Notes under the pieces: generated by a model
What the model was told of the DNA's origin: nothing
The model's database searches: none
The model's input: only the letters and a program-made list of their open reading frames with translations
In this document: positions 15,119 through 22,180 of the stretch, piece after piece
Numbering within the stretch: the stretch's first letter is position 1
Layout: each line of letters starts with the position of its first letter
Origin: JBDRKN01 sp043813955
GTDB taxonomy: Bacteria; Patescibacteriota; Patescibacteriia; Patescibacteriales; Patescibacteriaceae
Length of the DNA: 22,996 nt
Assembly (NCBI GenBank): GCA_043813955.1
Contig: JBDRKN010000015.1
Location: 1 to 22,996, forward strand
Direction: 5' to 3'
Translations under genes and position numbers: made by a program

Positions 15119-16630
15119 TTATTTAAGCAGTTTTTTCAGCATTTCTTCAACTAGTTTTGGGTTAGCCCTGCCTTTACTGGATGCCATAGCTTGCCCAATA
15201 AAGAATTTAAGTATGGTTGTTTTTCCTGATTTATATTGCTTAGCTTGTTCAGGATTGTCTTTAATTACTTTTTTGATTATTTTTTCCAGCTTTGCGCTGT
15301 CATCCATTTGCTGCAGATTCATTTTTTTCATAATATCGCTTGGGTCGCCTCCAATCTGGTACATTTGGTTAAGGATCATTTGGCCGGCAGAGGAGTTGAT
15401 TTTATTTTGATAAATTAAACAGATTAGTTCTGCAAAATTTTCTGGCGTTATTTTTATATCCTTAATAGTATGGTTATGAAGCTTTAAGTGCTTTAATAAT
15501 TCACTGCTGATCCAGTTAGCTGTGAGCTTTGACAGTTTGCGCTGCTGCCTTTCCCAGTCATCATTAGACGCGTCAATCCATGCTCTTAGTTCAGAAATTA
15601 CCTGTTCAGTAAACTTGGCTAATTCCTTGTTAGAAATTAACAGATCTGCGTCTTTATCATTTAAATCATATTGTTTCATAAATCTTAAATGCTTGGCGTC
15701 AGGAAGTTCTGTAATTCTTTTTTTTATTCTATTAACCATTTGATTGCTGATTTCCAAAGGAGGAATATCTGGCTCAGGAAAATAGCGGTAATCAGCCGAG
15801 GTTTCTTTAATTCTTTGGCTTATAGTTTGATTTGCCTGGTCATCCCAGCCTCTGGTTTCAGCTGTGACAGCTTTCTTTTTATCCAATAGCTTGGCTTGAC
15901 GCTCAATTTCAAATTCTATAGCTCTCTCCAAGGCTTTAAAAGAATTAATATTTTTTAATTCAACTTTGTTATTTAGCTTGTATCCAGATTTTGGAACAAT
16001 CGCGCTATTTCCTTCATATTGCCATTTATCTTTTTCCTGAAGACTGATATTGGCTTCACATCGCATTTCCCCCTTTTCCATATCAGCATTGGAAATATTC
16101 AAATATCTTAAAATCTGTTGAAATTTTTGACAAAACTCTTTGGCCTGATGAGCGTTTTTTATTACAGGTTCTGTTACTATTTCCACTAAAGGAGTGCCAG
16201 CTCTGTTATAGTCAGCCATAGAGTAATTTTTTCCTTTAGGATGGCTTAGCTTGCCTGTATCTTCTTCTAAATGTATTCTAGTAATCACAATCTGGCTGTT
16301 TTCCACATTTAAATATCCTTGATAGGCAATTGGCAGGTCATACTGCGAGATTTGGTAGCCTTTTGGAAGATCAGGGTAAAAATAGTTTTTGCGGTCAAAC
16401 TTGGATAATTTGTTAATCCTGCAATTTAAGGCCAAGCCTAAAAGAATGCCCATTTCCAAAGCTTGCTGATTAACAGCAGGAAGCGTGCCTGGATGCCCTA
16501 GGCATATGGGACAGACATTCATATTTGGCTTTGCTTTTCGAGAGTCATTGTCGCATGAGCAGAACATTTTTGATTTAGTCTTTAGTTCTGCGTGTATTTC
16601 CATGCCAATTATGACATTATATTTTTCCAT
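15119..16630 (-). CDS. gatB: Asp-tRNA(Asn)/Glu-tRNA(Gln) amidotransferase subunit B
   Basis: B subunit of GatCAB, which phosphorylates and then amidates mischarged Glu-tRNA-Gln or Asp-tRNA-Asn. The 503 residues comprise the catalytic cradle domain (VIIGMEIHAELKTKSKMFC; YFYPDLPKGYQISQYD; HLEEDTGKL; DYNRAGTPLVEIVTEP) with a zinc site formed by C24, C26, C40 and C43. A helical region and the C-terminal YqeY-like tail domain that grips tRNA (MASSKGRANPKLVEEMLKKLL) follow. gatA and gatC are not in the window, so the operon is split in this genome. The start MEKYNVIIGM fits the family. Confidence 0.97.
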   Translation of the reverse strand: MEKYNVIIGMEIHAELKTKSKMFCSCDNDSRKAKPNMNVCPICLGHPGTLPAVNQQALEMGILLGLALNCRINKLSKFDRKNYFYPDLPKGYQISQYDLPIAYQGYLNVENSQIVITRIHLEEDTGKLSHPKGKNYSMADYNRAGTPLVEIVTEPVIKNAHQAKEFCQKFQQILRYLNISNADMEKGEMRCEANISLQEKDKWQYEGNSAIVPKSGYKLNNKVELKNINSFKALERAIEFEIERQAKLLDKKKAVTAETRGWDDQANQTISQRIKETSADYRYFPEPDIPPLEISNQMVNRIKKRITELPDAKHLRFMKQYDLNDKDADLLISNKELAKFTEQVISELRAWIDASNDDWERQQRKLSKLTANWISSELLKHLKLHNHTIKDIKITPENFAELICLIYQNKINSSAGQMILNQMYQIGGDPSDIMKKMNLQQMDDSAKLEKIIKKVIKDNPEQAKQYKSGKTTILKFFIGQAMASSKGRANPKLVEEMLKKLLK

Positions 16631-16687
16631 ATAATTATTTTCTTGTTATTGTTTTATTTTACCTTATTATTCTATATATTAAAAGTG

Positions 16688-16716
16688 TTGACATGTTTTT
16701 TGTTTTGTATTATGAT
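16688..16716 (+). promoter_or_regulatory. Sigma-70-type promoter of the two small genes
   Basis: A consensus -35 TTGACA (16688-16693), exactly 17 nt of T-rich spacer, and -10 TATGAT (16711-16716, 5 of 6 matches) predict a transcription start near 16723, about 45 nt before the next ATG. It lies in the 137-nt divergent gap between gatB and the small genes. Confidence 0.75.
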
Positions 16717-16767
16717 TATTTTTGTGTATAAAAAAATTGTTCTTTTAAAAAATTAAAAAGGTATTGC

Positions 16768-17082
16768 ATGGAAAGATTTTGGTTGCTTGGAGAATTACTA
16801 GTATTAATTAAAAAAACAAGTAATGGTATTAATGACGAATTTAGCATTAAGGATCCTTATATCCTCGGGGGCTTTAAAATGTATATTAAAAAAGAAGTTA
16901 ACGGAGATATAAGGTATGTGTCATCGAAGAATTTGTTTTTGTCACAAAATAAAGATGAGCAGCTAGAAGTTATGGATGCTCAAGTTTTTAAGCAAATGAC
17001 AGAACATTTTGATTTTAACATGGGCGAAGAGATGGAAGAAAGCATTTCAGAAGATGCTGATATTATTTTATGCTGGCGATAA
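16768..17082 (+). CDS. Hypothetical protein, 104 residues
   Basis: I do not recognise this protein. It is soluble-looking, with a slightly hydrophobic start (MERFWLLGELLVLIKK) that could be an amphipathic helix but not a convincing signal peptide. A mixed centre follows (GGFKMYIKKEVNGDIRYVSS), then an acidic C-terminal third (GEEMEESISEDADIILCWR). It is supported as a real gene by the strong promoter upstream, an AAAAGG-like ribosome site before the ATG, and a second small gene with a strong Shine-Dalgarno right after it. Both are closed by a terminator. Base composition resembles the neighbouring genes. Confidence 0.65.
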   Translation: MERFWLLGELLVLIKKTSNGINDEFSIKDPYILGGFKMYIKKEVNGDIRYVSSKNLFLSQNKDEQLEVMDAQVFKQMTEHFDFNMGEEMEESISEDADIILCWR

Positions 17083-17113
17083 TAAAAGTTTTGATAATAT
17101 TATCGGAGGTATT

Positions 17114-17257
17114 ATGGCTATTGATAATACTTTGATTGATCAGCCTGATATAAATAATAAAACAGGATTTTGGCACACACTAAAAAGGATCTTATATGTT
17201 TTGTCTATGCTTTTTTTTCTGGTTCTTTTTTGGACAGCAATTGTTTTATTATTTTAA
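17114..17257 (+). CDS. Small membrane protein, 47 residues
   Basis: A 47-residue protein of unknown function with a polar N-terminal half (MAIDNTLIDQPDINNKTGFW) and one C-terminal membrane helix (about residues 25-47, VLSMLFFLVLFWTAIVLLF), so a tail-anchored arrangement is likely. The ATG at 17114 is chosen because a full Shine-Dalgarno, GGAGGT (17105-17110), precedes it by 3 nt. Earlier in-frame starts near 17009 would overlap the preceding gene. It is probably co-transcribed with that gene. Confidence 0.65.
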   Translation: MAIDNTLIDQPDINNKTGFWHTLKRILYVLSMLFFLVLFWTAIVLLF

Positions 17258-17275
17258 ACTTTTTAACAAAATTAA

Positions 17276-17310
17276 AAAACTCGAGTAAAAAAACTCGGGT
17301 TTTATTTTTT
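17276..17310 (+). terminator. Bidirectional intrinsic terminator
   Basis: A 10-bp stem with one G-U pair (AAAACTCGAG / CTCGGGTTTT, 17276-17285 and 17294-17303) and an 8-nt loop is followed by ATTTTTT on the plus strand. Read on the minus strand the stem is likewise followed by a T run. It sits between the convergent small-gene unit and dut and can end both transcripts. Confidence 0.85.
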
Positions 17311-17734
17311 AATACAGTCCAGTGCTTCCAAATCCAGAGCTTCCGCGTTCAGTTTGTTCATCAATTTTTTTTTCAATTATTTTTAATATTGCTATTGGCT
17401 GAATTAACAGCTGGGCAATTTTCTGTCCTTTTTCTATCTTATAATCCACTAATCCAAGGTTTGCTAAAGTGATTATAATCTCGCCTCTATATCCAGAATC
17501 AATAACCCCTGCTAATGTATGTATTCCATGCTTTTTGCTCAATCCGCTCTTGTCCCAAACCAGGCCTACATAATTATCAGGAATCTCTATTTTAATATTA
17601 GTTTTAACGCAGCCGTGCTTGCCTTTTAACAAAATTAAGTTTTCATCAGAGTATAAATCAAGCCCAGCGTCATTATCATGGGCTCTGGTTGGCAATTTAG
17701 CCGTTTCAGTAATGCGCTCTATTTTAATTTCCAT
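17309..17734 (-). CDS. dut: dUTP diphosphatase (dUTPase)
   Basis: Hydrolyses dUTP to dUMP and pyrophosphate, keeping uracil out of DNA and supplying substrate for thymidylate synthase. The 141 residues are typical of the trimeric family and all five conserved motifs are present: NDAGLDLYS (21-29), DKSGLSKKHG (61-70), GVIDSGYRGEI (76-86), KGQKIAQLLIQP (102-113) and the C-terminal RGSSGFGSTG (130-139), whose aromatic residue stacks on the base. Its 5' end overlaps tmk by 11 nt. It is the last gene of a dTTP-precursor operon ending in the hairpin just downstream. Confidence 0.97.
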   Translation of the reverse strand: MEIKIERITETAKLPTRAHDNDAGLDLYSDENLILLKGKHGCVKTNIKIEIPDNYVGLVWDKSGLSKKHGIHTLAGVIDSGYRGEIIITLANLGLVDYKIEKGQKIAQLLIQPIAILKIIEKKIDEQTERGSSGFGSTGLY

Positions 17735-18410
17735 TTTTTATAAATTTAATTGCTTCCTGCCAGACAAGCTCGCTGATTTCCTGCCTTGCCATAATCATAT
17801 CATCCCTAACGCATTCAATCAATTTAGCATTAGGCATAATATCAGCTAATTCAAGATATACCTGCTCGGCATGCTTTAAATGGTCTAGGTCTGCTTCATG
17901 AATATCGCGTTTATGCGCGTTAAGATAATCGCGATGGCCTTTGTCGTCAACTAGTTTTTGCGCGATACCTGCTTCTACATGAAGGATTAAATTAAGGTCA
18001 GGACGCGGGATATTAAATACCTTGTATTCAAGATGCTCAAGCCATGCAAAGAATTCCCTGCGGTCGTCATTATTTTGTATCTTGCCTCCTTGGTGTCCCA
18101 TGTTTGCTGTAACATAGCGGTTGGCAATGACTATTTTGCCGTTTTCTAGAGCTTGTTTGATTGCAAAACTTGCGTCATAGCGATCGCAAGCATAAAAAAC
18201 AGAGGCAGTATAGGGTCCGACTTCTTTTGCAGAGCCGTATTTTCCATGAAGATATTCTTCTACCATGCCTGCTGATTTTTTTCCATATTGCGGAAAGTCA
18301 AAAGCCATCACAGGGTAGTTGTTTTGATGAAGACGCTCAATTAGAAGCTGTGTCTGCGTAGCCTTTCCTGAGCCGTCAGTGCCGTCTATGACAATGAATT
18401 TTCCTATCAT
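17724..18410 (-). CDS. tmk: Thymidylate kinase
   Basis: Phosphorylates dTMP to dTDP with ATP. The 228-residue product begins MIGKFIVIDGTDGSGKATQT, with the P-loop at residues 10-17. It carries the YACDRYDAS substrate motif, the NRYVTANMGHQGGK segment and a basic lid region (DDKGHRDYLNAHKRDIHE). I chose the ATG at 18410 because it places the P-loop at the usual distance. A start 14 codons upstream (18452) would only extend into the preceding gene. The reading still overlaps the upstream kinase gene by 35 nt and dut by 11 nt. The sequence is somewhat divergent from E. coli Tmk, but the context (ThyX-like enzyme and dUTPase) supports dTMP as substrate. Confidence 0.88.
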   Translation of the reverse strand: MIGKFIVIDGTDGSGKATQTQLLIERLHQNNYPVMAFDFPQYGKKSAGMVEEYLHGKYGSAKEVGPYTASVFYACDRYDASFAIKQALENGKIVIANRYVTANMGHQGGKIQNNDDRREFFAWLEHLEYKVFNIPRPDLNLILHVEAGIAQKLVDDKGHRDYLNAHKRDIHEADLDHLKHAEQVYLELADIMPNAKLIECVRDDMIMARQEISELVWQEAIKFIKNGN

Positions 18411-18948
18411 ATAATTTTTCAATTTGTTTATATAACTCTTCAATACTGCCATTATTGTTAATTTCTATGTCAGCCTGTTCCATTACCTGAGGAATCTGGA
18501 TATTAGACTCTGATATATTATCTTCTTGAAATTTTTCAAAACTCTTGCTAACATCATCATTATTTTGTCCGCGCTTGAGCAAGCGCTCGTATCGCAATTT
18601 TTCATCAGTTATTATTTTTACAAGCTTGAATCCTGGCAATTCTCTTGCTAAGGCAATATCTGTCCAGCGCCTTATTCCGTCTAATACAATAATTAAATTA
18701 TTGTCTTGCTTAATATCTTCAGTAATGGCATGAGAAAGAATATCCTGGCCAAAGCGCTGTCTAAGAATAGTTGAAAGATCATCTAAATTAATGCGTTCAA
18801 TTGGCAGATAAAGGCGGTTAAGTATGTCGCGCAATGGTCTAGAAAAGCCATATACGCTCGCATTGTATTTTTCTTTTAAGTACTTAGCTGTTGTTCCCTT
18901 TCCTGTCGCTAGCTGTCCGACTAAGCCGATTATGATTTGATTTTCCAT
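18376..18948 (-). CDS. P-loop kinase, UPF0200 / dephospho-CoA-kinase-like
   Basis: A 190-residue small-molecule kinase of uncertain substrate. The Walker A motif is GQLATGKGT (11-19). An LDGIRRWTDIALAREL segment resembles the archaeal UPF0200 and CoaE-type folds, followed by a lid with several Arg residues (RYERLLKRGQNNDD) and a C-terminal NNGSIEELYKQI helix. It lies between the thymidylate-synthase-like gene (9-nt gap) and tmk (35-nt overlap), so a nucleoside monophosphate substrate is plausible. Dephospho-CoA kinase activity is the main alternative; sequence alone does not decide. The last residues (RKIHCHRRH) are read from within tmk. Confidence 0.7.
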   Translation of the reverse strand: MENQIIIGLVGQLATGKGTTAKYLKEKYNASVYGFSRPLRDILNRLYLPIERINLDDLSTILRQRFGQDILSHAITEDIKQDNNLIIVLDGIRRWTDIALARELPGFKLVKIITDEKLRYERLLKRGQNNDDVSKSFEKFQEDNISESNIQIPQVMEQADIEINNNGSIEELYKQIEKLYDRKIHCHRRH

Positions 18949-18957
18949 ATTATTGTC

Positions 18958-20250
18958 TTAAGTTTTTTCTATAATATCCTCTGTGCCTCTTTTTATATCC
19001 CAATCGCTTGGATCAAGGTCGCTATGCAGTTTTAATCCTGGCAATTCAGATATTAAGGCATTATGCATCTTGTGAGCTATAATCCTTAGGGTTGGATGGA
19101 CAGGCTTGCCAGAACGCAGCTCAATTACATAAGCAATAGCTGGCAGGCCATATGCGACGCGGCAAGGAACTTTAAAGCCAAGGGCGTGGTAGTATTGCTT
19201 GATTTCTGGGCTAGCATCTAACTTATCAACAGCTTGCTTTTGCTGTTCAATCAAGCTCATAGCTTTGGTTTTCAAATCTTCAGGCAATTGGTCTAAATAC
19301 CATTGATGAAAGCCAAGCTTGGCTGTTAATAGAGGAATGCGGCATTGCCCATTTCTATGCCTTTGTATATCTCTGAAAGATCCATAATCTAAATGAAAAT
19401 CAAAACATATATTGCCTAGTTCTCCTAAAAATAAAGGCAAGCATGTTTTAGCAGGGCGCTTGGCAATAATATCTTTATATTTTGCAAATTTTAATTTGTC
19501 AAAATTAAGCTCGCAGCTGAATTCAGGAGCTTGCTCAGGATTAAAATAGGCATATTTATTCATTAATTCCTGCCTGTATTCTTCTTGCTCAGGCATAGGT
19601 TTATGTGAAAAGCTGTGTTCATACTTAGTTTTTAACTGGCTTAGCATTTCTTCTCCTATTTGTCTTACTTCTGGCAAAGGCCAGTATCTTAGCAAAGAAA
19701 TTTTGTCCCATGCCTGTCTAAGGTTAGTGTGCCAGCTTAATTGCGTAGTAATTCCAGCTGGCAAAAATGAGCGCAAAATATCAAAGCTTCTGGCTTTGAT
19801 TGCTTTTTCATAAATATTTTCATTTTCATCAGGTTTTTTAAAATAAATGGTTTTTAAATAATCTCTTAAAGGTTCTCCTGCTTCTATGTAAAAATTCATC
19901 CAGCTGTCTAGGATAGATTTTGATTCAGATGTGTTAACAGGATCAATAATCGGCTGCTTGGCCATATCAACATATCTTGTGCTGGTCTCCTGGCCAGAAT
20001 AAAGGGGCCAGTCCTGGATTGCCTTGTCAGCTAATATTGAAAGGCCTTCTATGAACAGGGTAGTGCTTCCGCAGTCAGCAATGCTGGAATGGCCATAGCC
20101 TACGTAATACGTGGACATAAAATTGCCAGAACCAACAGCCCTCACTTTTTCTACATGCTCTTGAACGCTTTTAGGGCTGCGCGAATACAATGCCTGTAGC
20201 ATGGCATTATCTTCTGGGGTAAATTCATCGTATAAAAAGACTTTAAACAT
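18958..20250 (-). CDS. Tandem ThyX-like (FAD-dependent thymidylate synthase) protein
   Basis: Probably makes dTMP from dUMP using methylene-tetrahydrofolate and FAD. ThyX is usually 220-250 residues; this protein has 430 and contains two ThyX-like units. Unit 1 (about 1-205) has GYGHSSIADC, the SGQETSTRYVDM half of the ThyX signature and an LP..TTQLSW.TNLRQAW..R region, but the RHR part is replaced (QDWPLY). Unit 2 (about 270-405) keeps R297-H-R299 in QRHRNGQCRIP and a second LP....YVIELRSG.....HP..R region, but lacks the S..S.RY half. The halves may form one composite site, inferred from the pattern. It heads the operon with the kinase, tmk and dut. Confidence 0.82.
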   Translation of the reverse strand: MFKVFLYDEFTPEDNAMLQALYSRSPKSVQEHVEKVRAVGSGNFMSTYYVGYGHSSIADCGSTTLFIEGLSILADKAIQDWPLYSGQETSTRYVDMAKQPIIDPVNTSESKSILDSWMNFYIEAGEPLRDYLKTIYFKKPDENENIYEKAIKARSFDILRSFLPAGITTQLSWHTNLRQAWDKISLLRYWPLPEVRQIGEEMLSQLKTKYEHSFSHKPMPEQEEYRQELMNKYAYFNPEQAPEFSCELNFDKLKFAKYKDIIAKRPAKTCLPLFLGELGNICFDFHLDYGSFRDIQRHRNGQCRIPLLTAKLGFHQWYLDQLPEDLKTKAMSLIEQQKQAVDKLDASPEIKQYYHALGFKVPCRVAYGLPAIAYVIELRSGKPVHPTLRIIAHKMHNALISELPGLKLHSDLDPSDWDIKRGTEDIIEKT

Positions 20251-20280
20251 AGGAATTTAAGTTATCAACAAGTATTTTTA

Positions 20281-20309
20281 ATTTTAACCTTGTACTTGGC
20301 AAAAGTCAA
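20281..20309 (-). promoter_or_regulatory. Promoter of the thyX-like operon
   Basis: On the minus strand, TTGACT (-35, 20304-20309), a 17-nt spacer and TAAAAT (-10, 20281-20286) predict a start near 20274, about 24 nt before the ATG. The -35 box abuts the terminator stem of the upstream gene. Confidence 0.7.
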
Positions 20310-20340
20310 AAAACAGCCCTATTTAATTTAGCTGTTTTTT
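20308..20340 (-). terminator. Terminator of the DUF1566 protein gene
   Basis: A 10-bp stem (AAAAAACAGC / GCTGTTTTTT, 20308-20317 and 20331-20340) with a 13-nt loop lies 24 nt past the stop codon of the minus-strand DUF1566 gene. The left arm read on the minus strand provides the T run. It separates this gene from the thyX-like operon. Confidence 0.7.
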
Positions 20341-20363
20341 AATAAAAATTATTAATTCATTGC

Positions 20364-21983
20364 CTAGCGGACGCAACGGACGTAATACGTAGTAGTCTTA
20401 CCACGCTCGTAGAGCCTGCCGCTATTCATGTCGAGAGTGTAGGCGTTGCTCGTACTAGATGGAGAAGTCGAAGACAACCATAGGGCGCCAATGCTAGTTG
20501 TATTAGTCCAGTCTAAAGCGCTATTTTGAAAAGAATAAGCACAAGAGCCACCTGTAGAAGAGCAGGCATAATCAATCAGAGTAACGCCATCAACTGCTGA
20601 AGGTAAGCGCCAAGCAGAACTGCTGCCCAAGGTTAGAGTATCGCAATATGATTTAGCGTCTTCCCAGTTTCTGGCTGTTTGGTCATATTCTTGCCATATT
20701 AAACCAGTATGGTTGTCAGTTACTGTGTCATTGGCATTATCAGTATAGCTCTTGGCTGTTCCGTCATCATCAGCATCATCTGGAGCTGTTCCATAGGAAG
20801 TGGTTTGGCCTGTATGGAGAGAAGCGCCAGATAAAGTGCCGGTGACGCCAAATATAACTGTGCCTGAATTAATATTACCCGCAGTCAAATCAGTGTCTAC
20901 TGTTTCTAAGGTGGTAGCTGCGTAATAGCCAGCATTGACTGTGCTGTTGGCAGCTGAGAGTGTTTGGGTTCCTGTGCCAGTAATAGCTATGCCGTCTACC
21001 CATGCTATTTCTCCTGTTTTCATTTCTCCAACCGCAACAGTTCCAGAATCACTCATGCACCATCTATTATTTCCGCCTCCTGCTCCGTCATAGGCTGTTG
21101 CTACCAAATTAGCTGTGCCGTTAAATGTAGGATCATTGCAGGCTAGATCTAATGTTCCTGTGACAGATGAGCCGTCTACCCATGCTATTTTGCTATTAAA
21201 CAGATCTCCTGCTATTGCGTCTCCTGTAGATGTATTAACTACATTAGAATTGCCTGCTATTCCAAATATTATTTTGCCTGATAATATATTGGCTGTGGCT
21301 AAATCAGTGTCTACAGCAGATAATGTGGTTGCTGCGTAGTTTCCTGCTGCTACTGTATCATTGGCAGCTGAGAGTGTCTGGGTGGCAAGAGAGCCGGTTA
21401 TTTCTACTCCGTCTACCCATGCTTTTTTTCCAGACAGCATTTCTCCTGCTAGAGCGTCTCCTGTATCAGTAATGCACCATCTGTTAGAACCGTCTCCTGC
21501 TCCATCATAGGCAGTCGGGACTTTGTTGAGCGTACCGTTAAATGTAGGGTCATTGCAGGCTAGATCTAATGTTCCTGTATCCAGAGTCCAGTCATTGGTT
21601 AAATTAGCTGTTTTAGCATTAAATAGGTCTGCTACAGCTGCTGTGCCAGATCCTTCTGGAGTAAGTGAACCGGCTATTCCTAGATATGAGGTTCCTAGTT
21701 TTACAGTATTAGCTACAATTGTAGGGACAGCATCATATATCTGGGTTAGTGTGTAAAATAAGGCTGCTGGAGAGGCAGAGGGCGTGAAAACATGGTTTGC
21801 CTCTGTAGCTGTGGCATTTGTTGTTAATCTGGTATATATGTCTGTCAGAGTATAGCTGGTTGCTGCTGGAGAGGCTGAGGGGGTTAGAGTGCCTGCTCGG
21901 ACTATGATATTAGTTATTATTGATACTATTAGTATAACTATGCAGAGCTTTAGAATATTAATTAGCGCTTTGTTGGTTTTCAT
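20364..21983 (-). CDS. Membrane-anchored or secreted repeat protein with C-terminal DUF1566 domain
   Basis: A 539-residue extracytoplasmic protein, probably on the cell surface. An N-terminal hydrophobic helix (about 9-29) serves as signal or anchor. Two TPSASPAA..YTLT.IY units (34-53, 67-86) come next. Two long repeats of about 106 residues (138-243 and 277-382, offset 139) share LACNDPTFNG, NRWC, AWVDG.. ITG and TLSAAN..V.AG.YAATTL. A linker leads to a C-terminal DUF1566/Lcl_C-type domain (about 418-539; TGLIWQE, WEDAKSYC, WRLPS, ALWLSST, YYVRCVR), a C-type-lectin-like fold. Ligand is unknown; adhesion or partner recognition is a reasonable guess. The last ~50 codons differ from the rest in base and codon use, which may mark a variable region. 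The gene has a long leader with a GA repeat. Confidence 0.85.
   Translation of the reverse strand: MKTNKALINILKLCIVILIVSIITNIIVRAGTLTPSASPAATSYTLTDIYTRLTTNATATEANHVFTPSASPAALFYTLTQIYDAVPTIVANTVKLGTSYLGIAGSLTPEGSGTAAVADLFNAKTANLTNDWTLDTGTLDLACNDPTFNGTLNKVPTAYDGAGDGSNRWCITDTGDALAGEMLSGKKAWVDGVEITGSLATQTLSAANDTVAAGNYAATTLSAVDTDLATANILSGKIIFGIAGNSNVVNTSTGDAIAGDLFNSKIAWVDGSSVTGTLDLACNDPTFNGTANLVATAYDGAGGGNNRWCMSDSGTVAVGEMKTGEIAWVDGIAITGTGTQTLSAANSTVNAGYYAATTLETVDTDLTAGNINSGTVIFGVTGTLSGASLHTGQTTSYGTAPDDADDDGTAKSYTDNANDTVTDNHTGLIWQEYDQTARNWEDAKSYCDTLTLGSSSAWRLPSAVDGVTLIDYACSSTGGSCAYSFQNSALDWTNTTSIGALWLSSTSPSSTSNAYTLDMNSGRLYERGKTTTYYVRCVR
20367..20516 (-). other. Candidate hypervariable 3' segment of the DUF1566 gene
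   Basis: The last ~50 codons (residues about 490-539) are near 52% G+C by hand count, against roughly 36-43% nearby, and end mostly in C, G or T (GTC, CGC, CTC, TAC, AGC, GGC). The protein pattern NAYTLDMNSGRLYERGKTTTYYVRCVR-like (written here in outline) matches the tail in which diversity-generating retroelements mutate AAC/AAT codons. Several codons fit first-two-base changes from AAY (CTC, TAC, GAC, AGC, CGT, GGT). No template repeat is in the window. Confidence 0.4.
20838..21155 (-). repeat. Second copy of the ~106-residue coding repeat
   Basis: This codes for residues 277-382 of the DUF1566 protein and repeats residues 138-243 at an offset of 417 nt. DNA identity is very high around the LACNDPTFNGT codons, which suggests a duplication or ongoing recombination between copies. 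Confidence 0.85.
21255..21572 (-). repeat. First copy of the ~106-residue coding repeat
   Basis: This codes for residues 138-243. The stretch ATTGCAGGCTAGATCTAATG and its flanks (about 21538-21579) recur nearly unchanged at 21121-21162, with a single visible base difference over about 40 nt. Confidence 0.85.
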
Positions 21984-22011
21984 ATTGTTTTTTTAAATTA
22001 TTTAGTATATA

Positions 22012-22036
22012 AAAAACACTACTGCGTAGTGTTTTT
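22012..22036. promoter_or_regulatory. Perfect hairpin in the leader of the DUF1566 gene
   Basis: An 11-bp perfect inverted repeat (AAAAACACTAC / GTAGTGTTTTT) with a TGC loop is flanked by T runs on both strands, so it looks like an intrinsic terminator. On the minus strand it lies 29 nt upstream of the start codon and downstream of the likely promoter, where it could act as an attenuator. Alternatively it could be a leftover terminator from a former neighbour. Confidence 0.6.
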
Positions 22037-22081
22037 ATATAATTATTATTTTGTTGCGAAAAACAGAAAAAGCGCTGTTTA

Positions 22082-22104
22082 CTCTCTCTCTCTCTCTCTC
22101 TCTC
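22082..22104. repeat. CT/GA dinucleotide microsatellite, 11.5 units
   Basis: An uninterrupted (CT)11C run on the plus strand reads (GA)n in the leader of the minus-strand DUF1566 gene. Such tracts are rare in bacterial genomes and prone to slipped-strand length change. It sits between the predicted promoter and the start codon, about 100 nt from the latter. Confidence 0.95.
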
Positions 22105-22180
22105 GAATTTGCTATTTTGTATCTTTAGCATTTTATGTTTCATTACACTAAAAATTGTTATCTGAAATAACTATGATTGT

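Noticed and set aside
18411..18452. Upstream start adding 14 residues to Tmk
   Set aside because: The ATG at 18410 puts the P-loop at the usual place, and the extension lies wholly within the preceding kinase gene.
20838..21572. Repeats considered as a CRISPR array or mobile element
   Set aside because: There are only two copies, both in frame within one protein, with no regular spacers or terminal inverted repeats.
21958..22143. Small minus-strand reading frame with Arg-Glu repeats
   Set aside because: The repeats are only the translated GA microsatellite, the frame overlaps the start of the DUF1566 gene, and it has no ribosome binding site.
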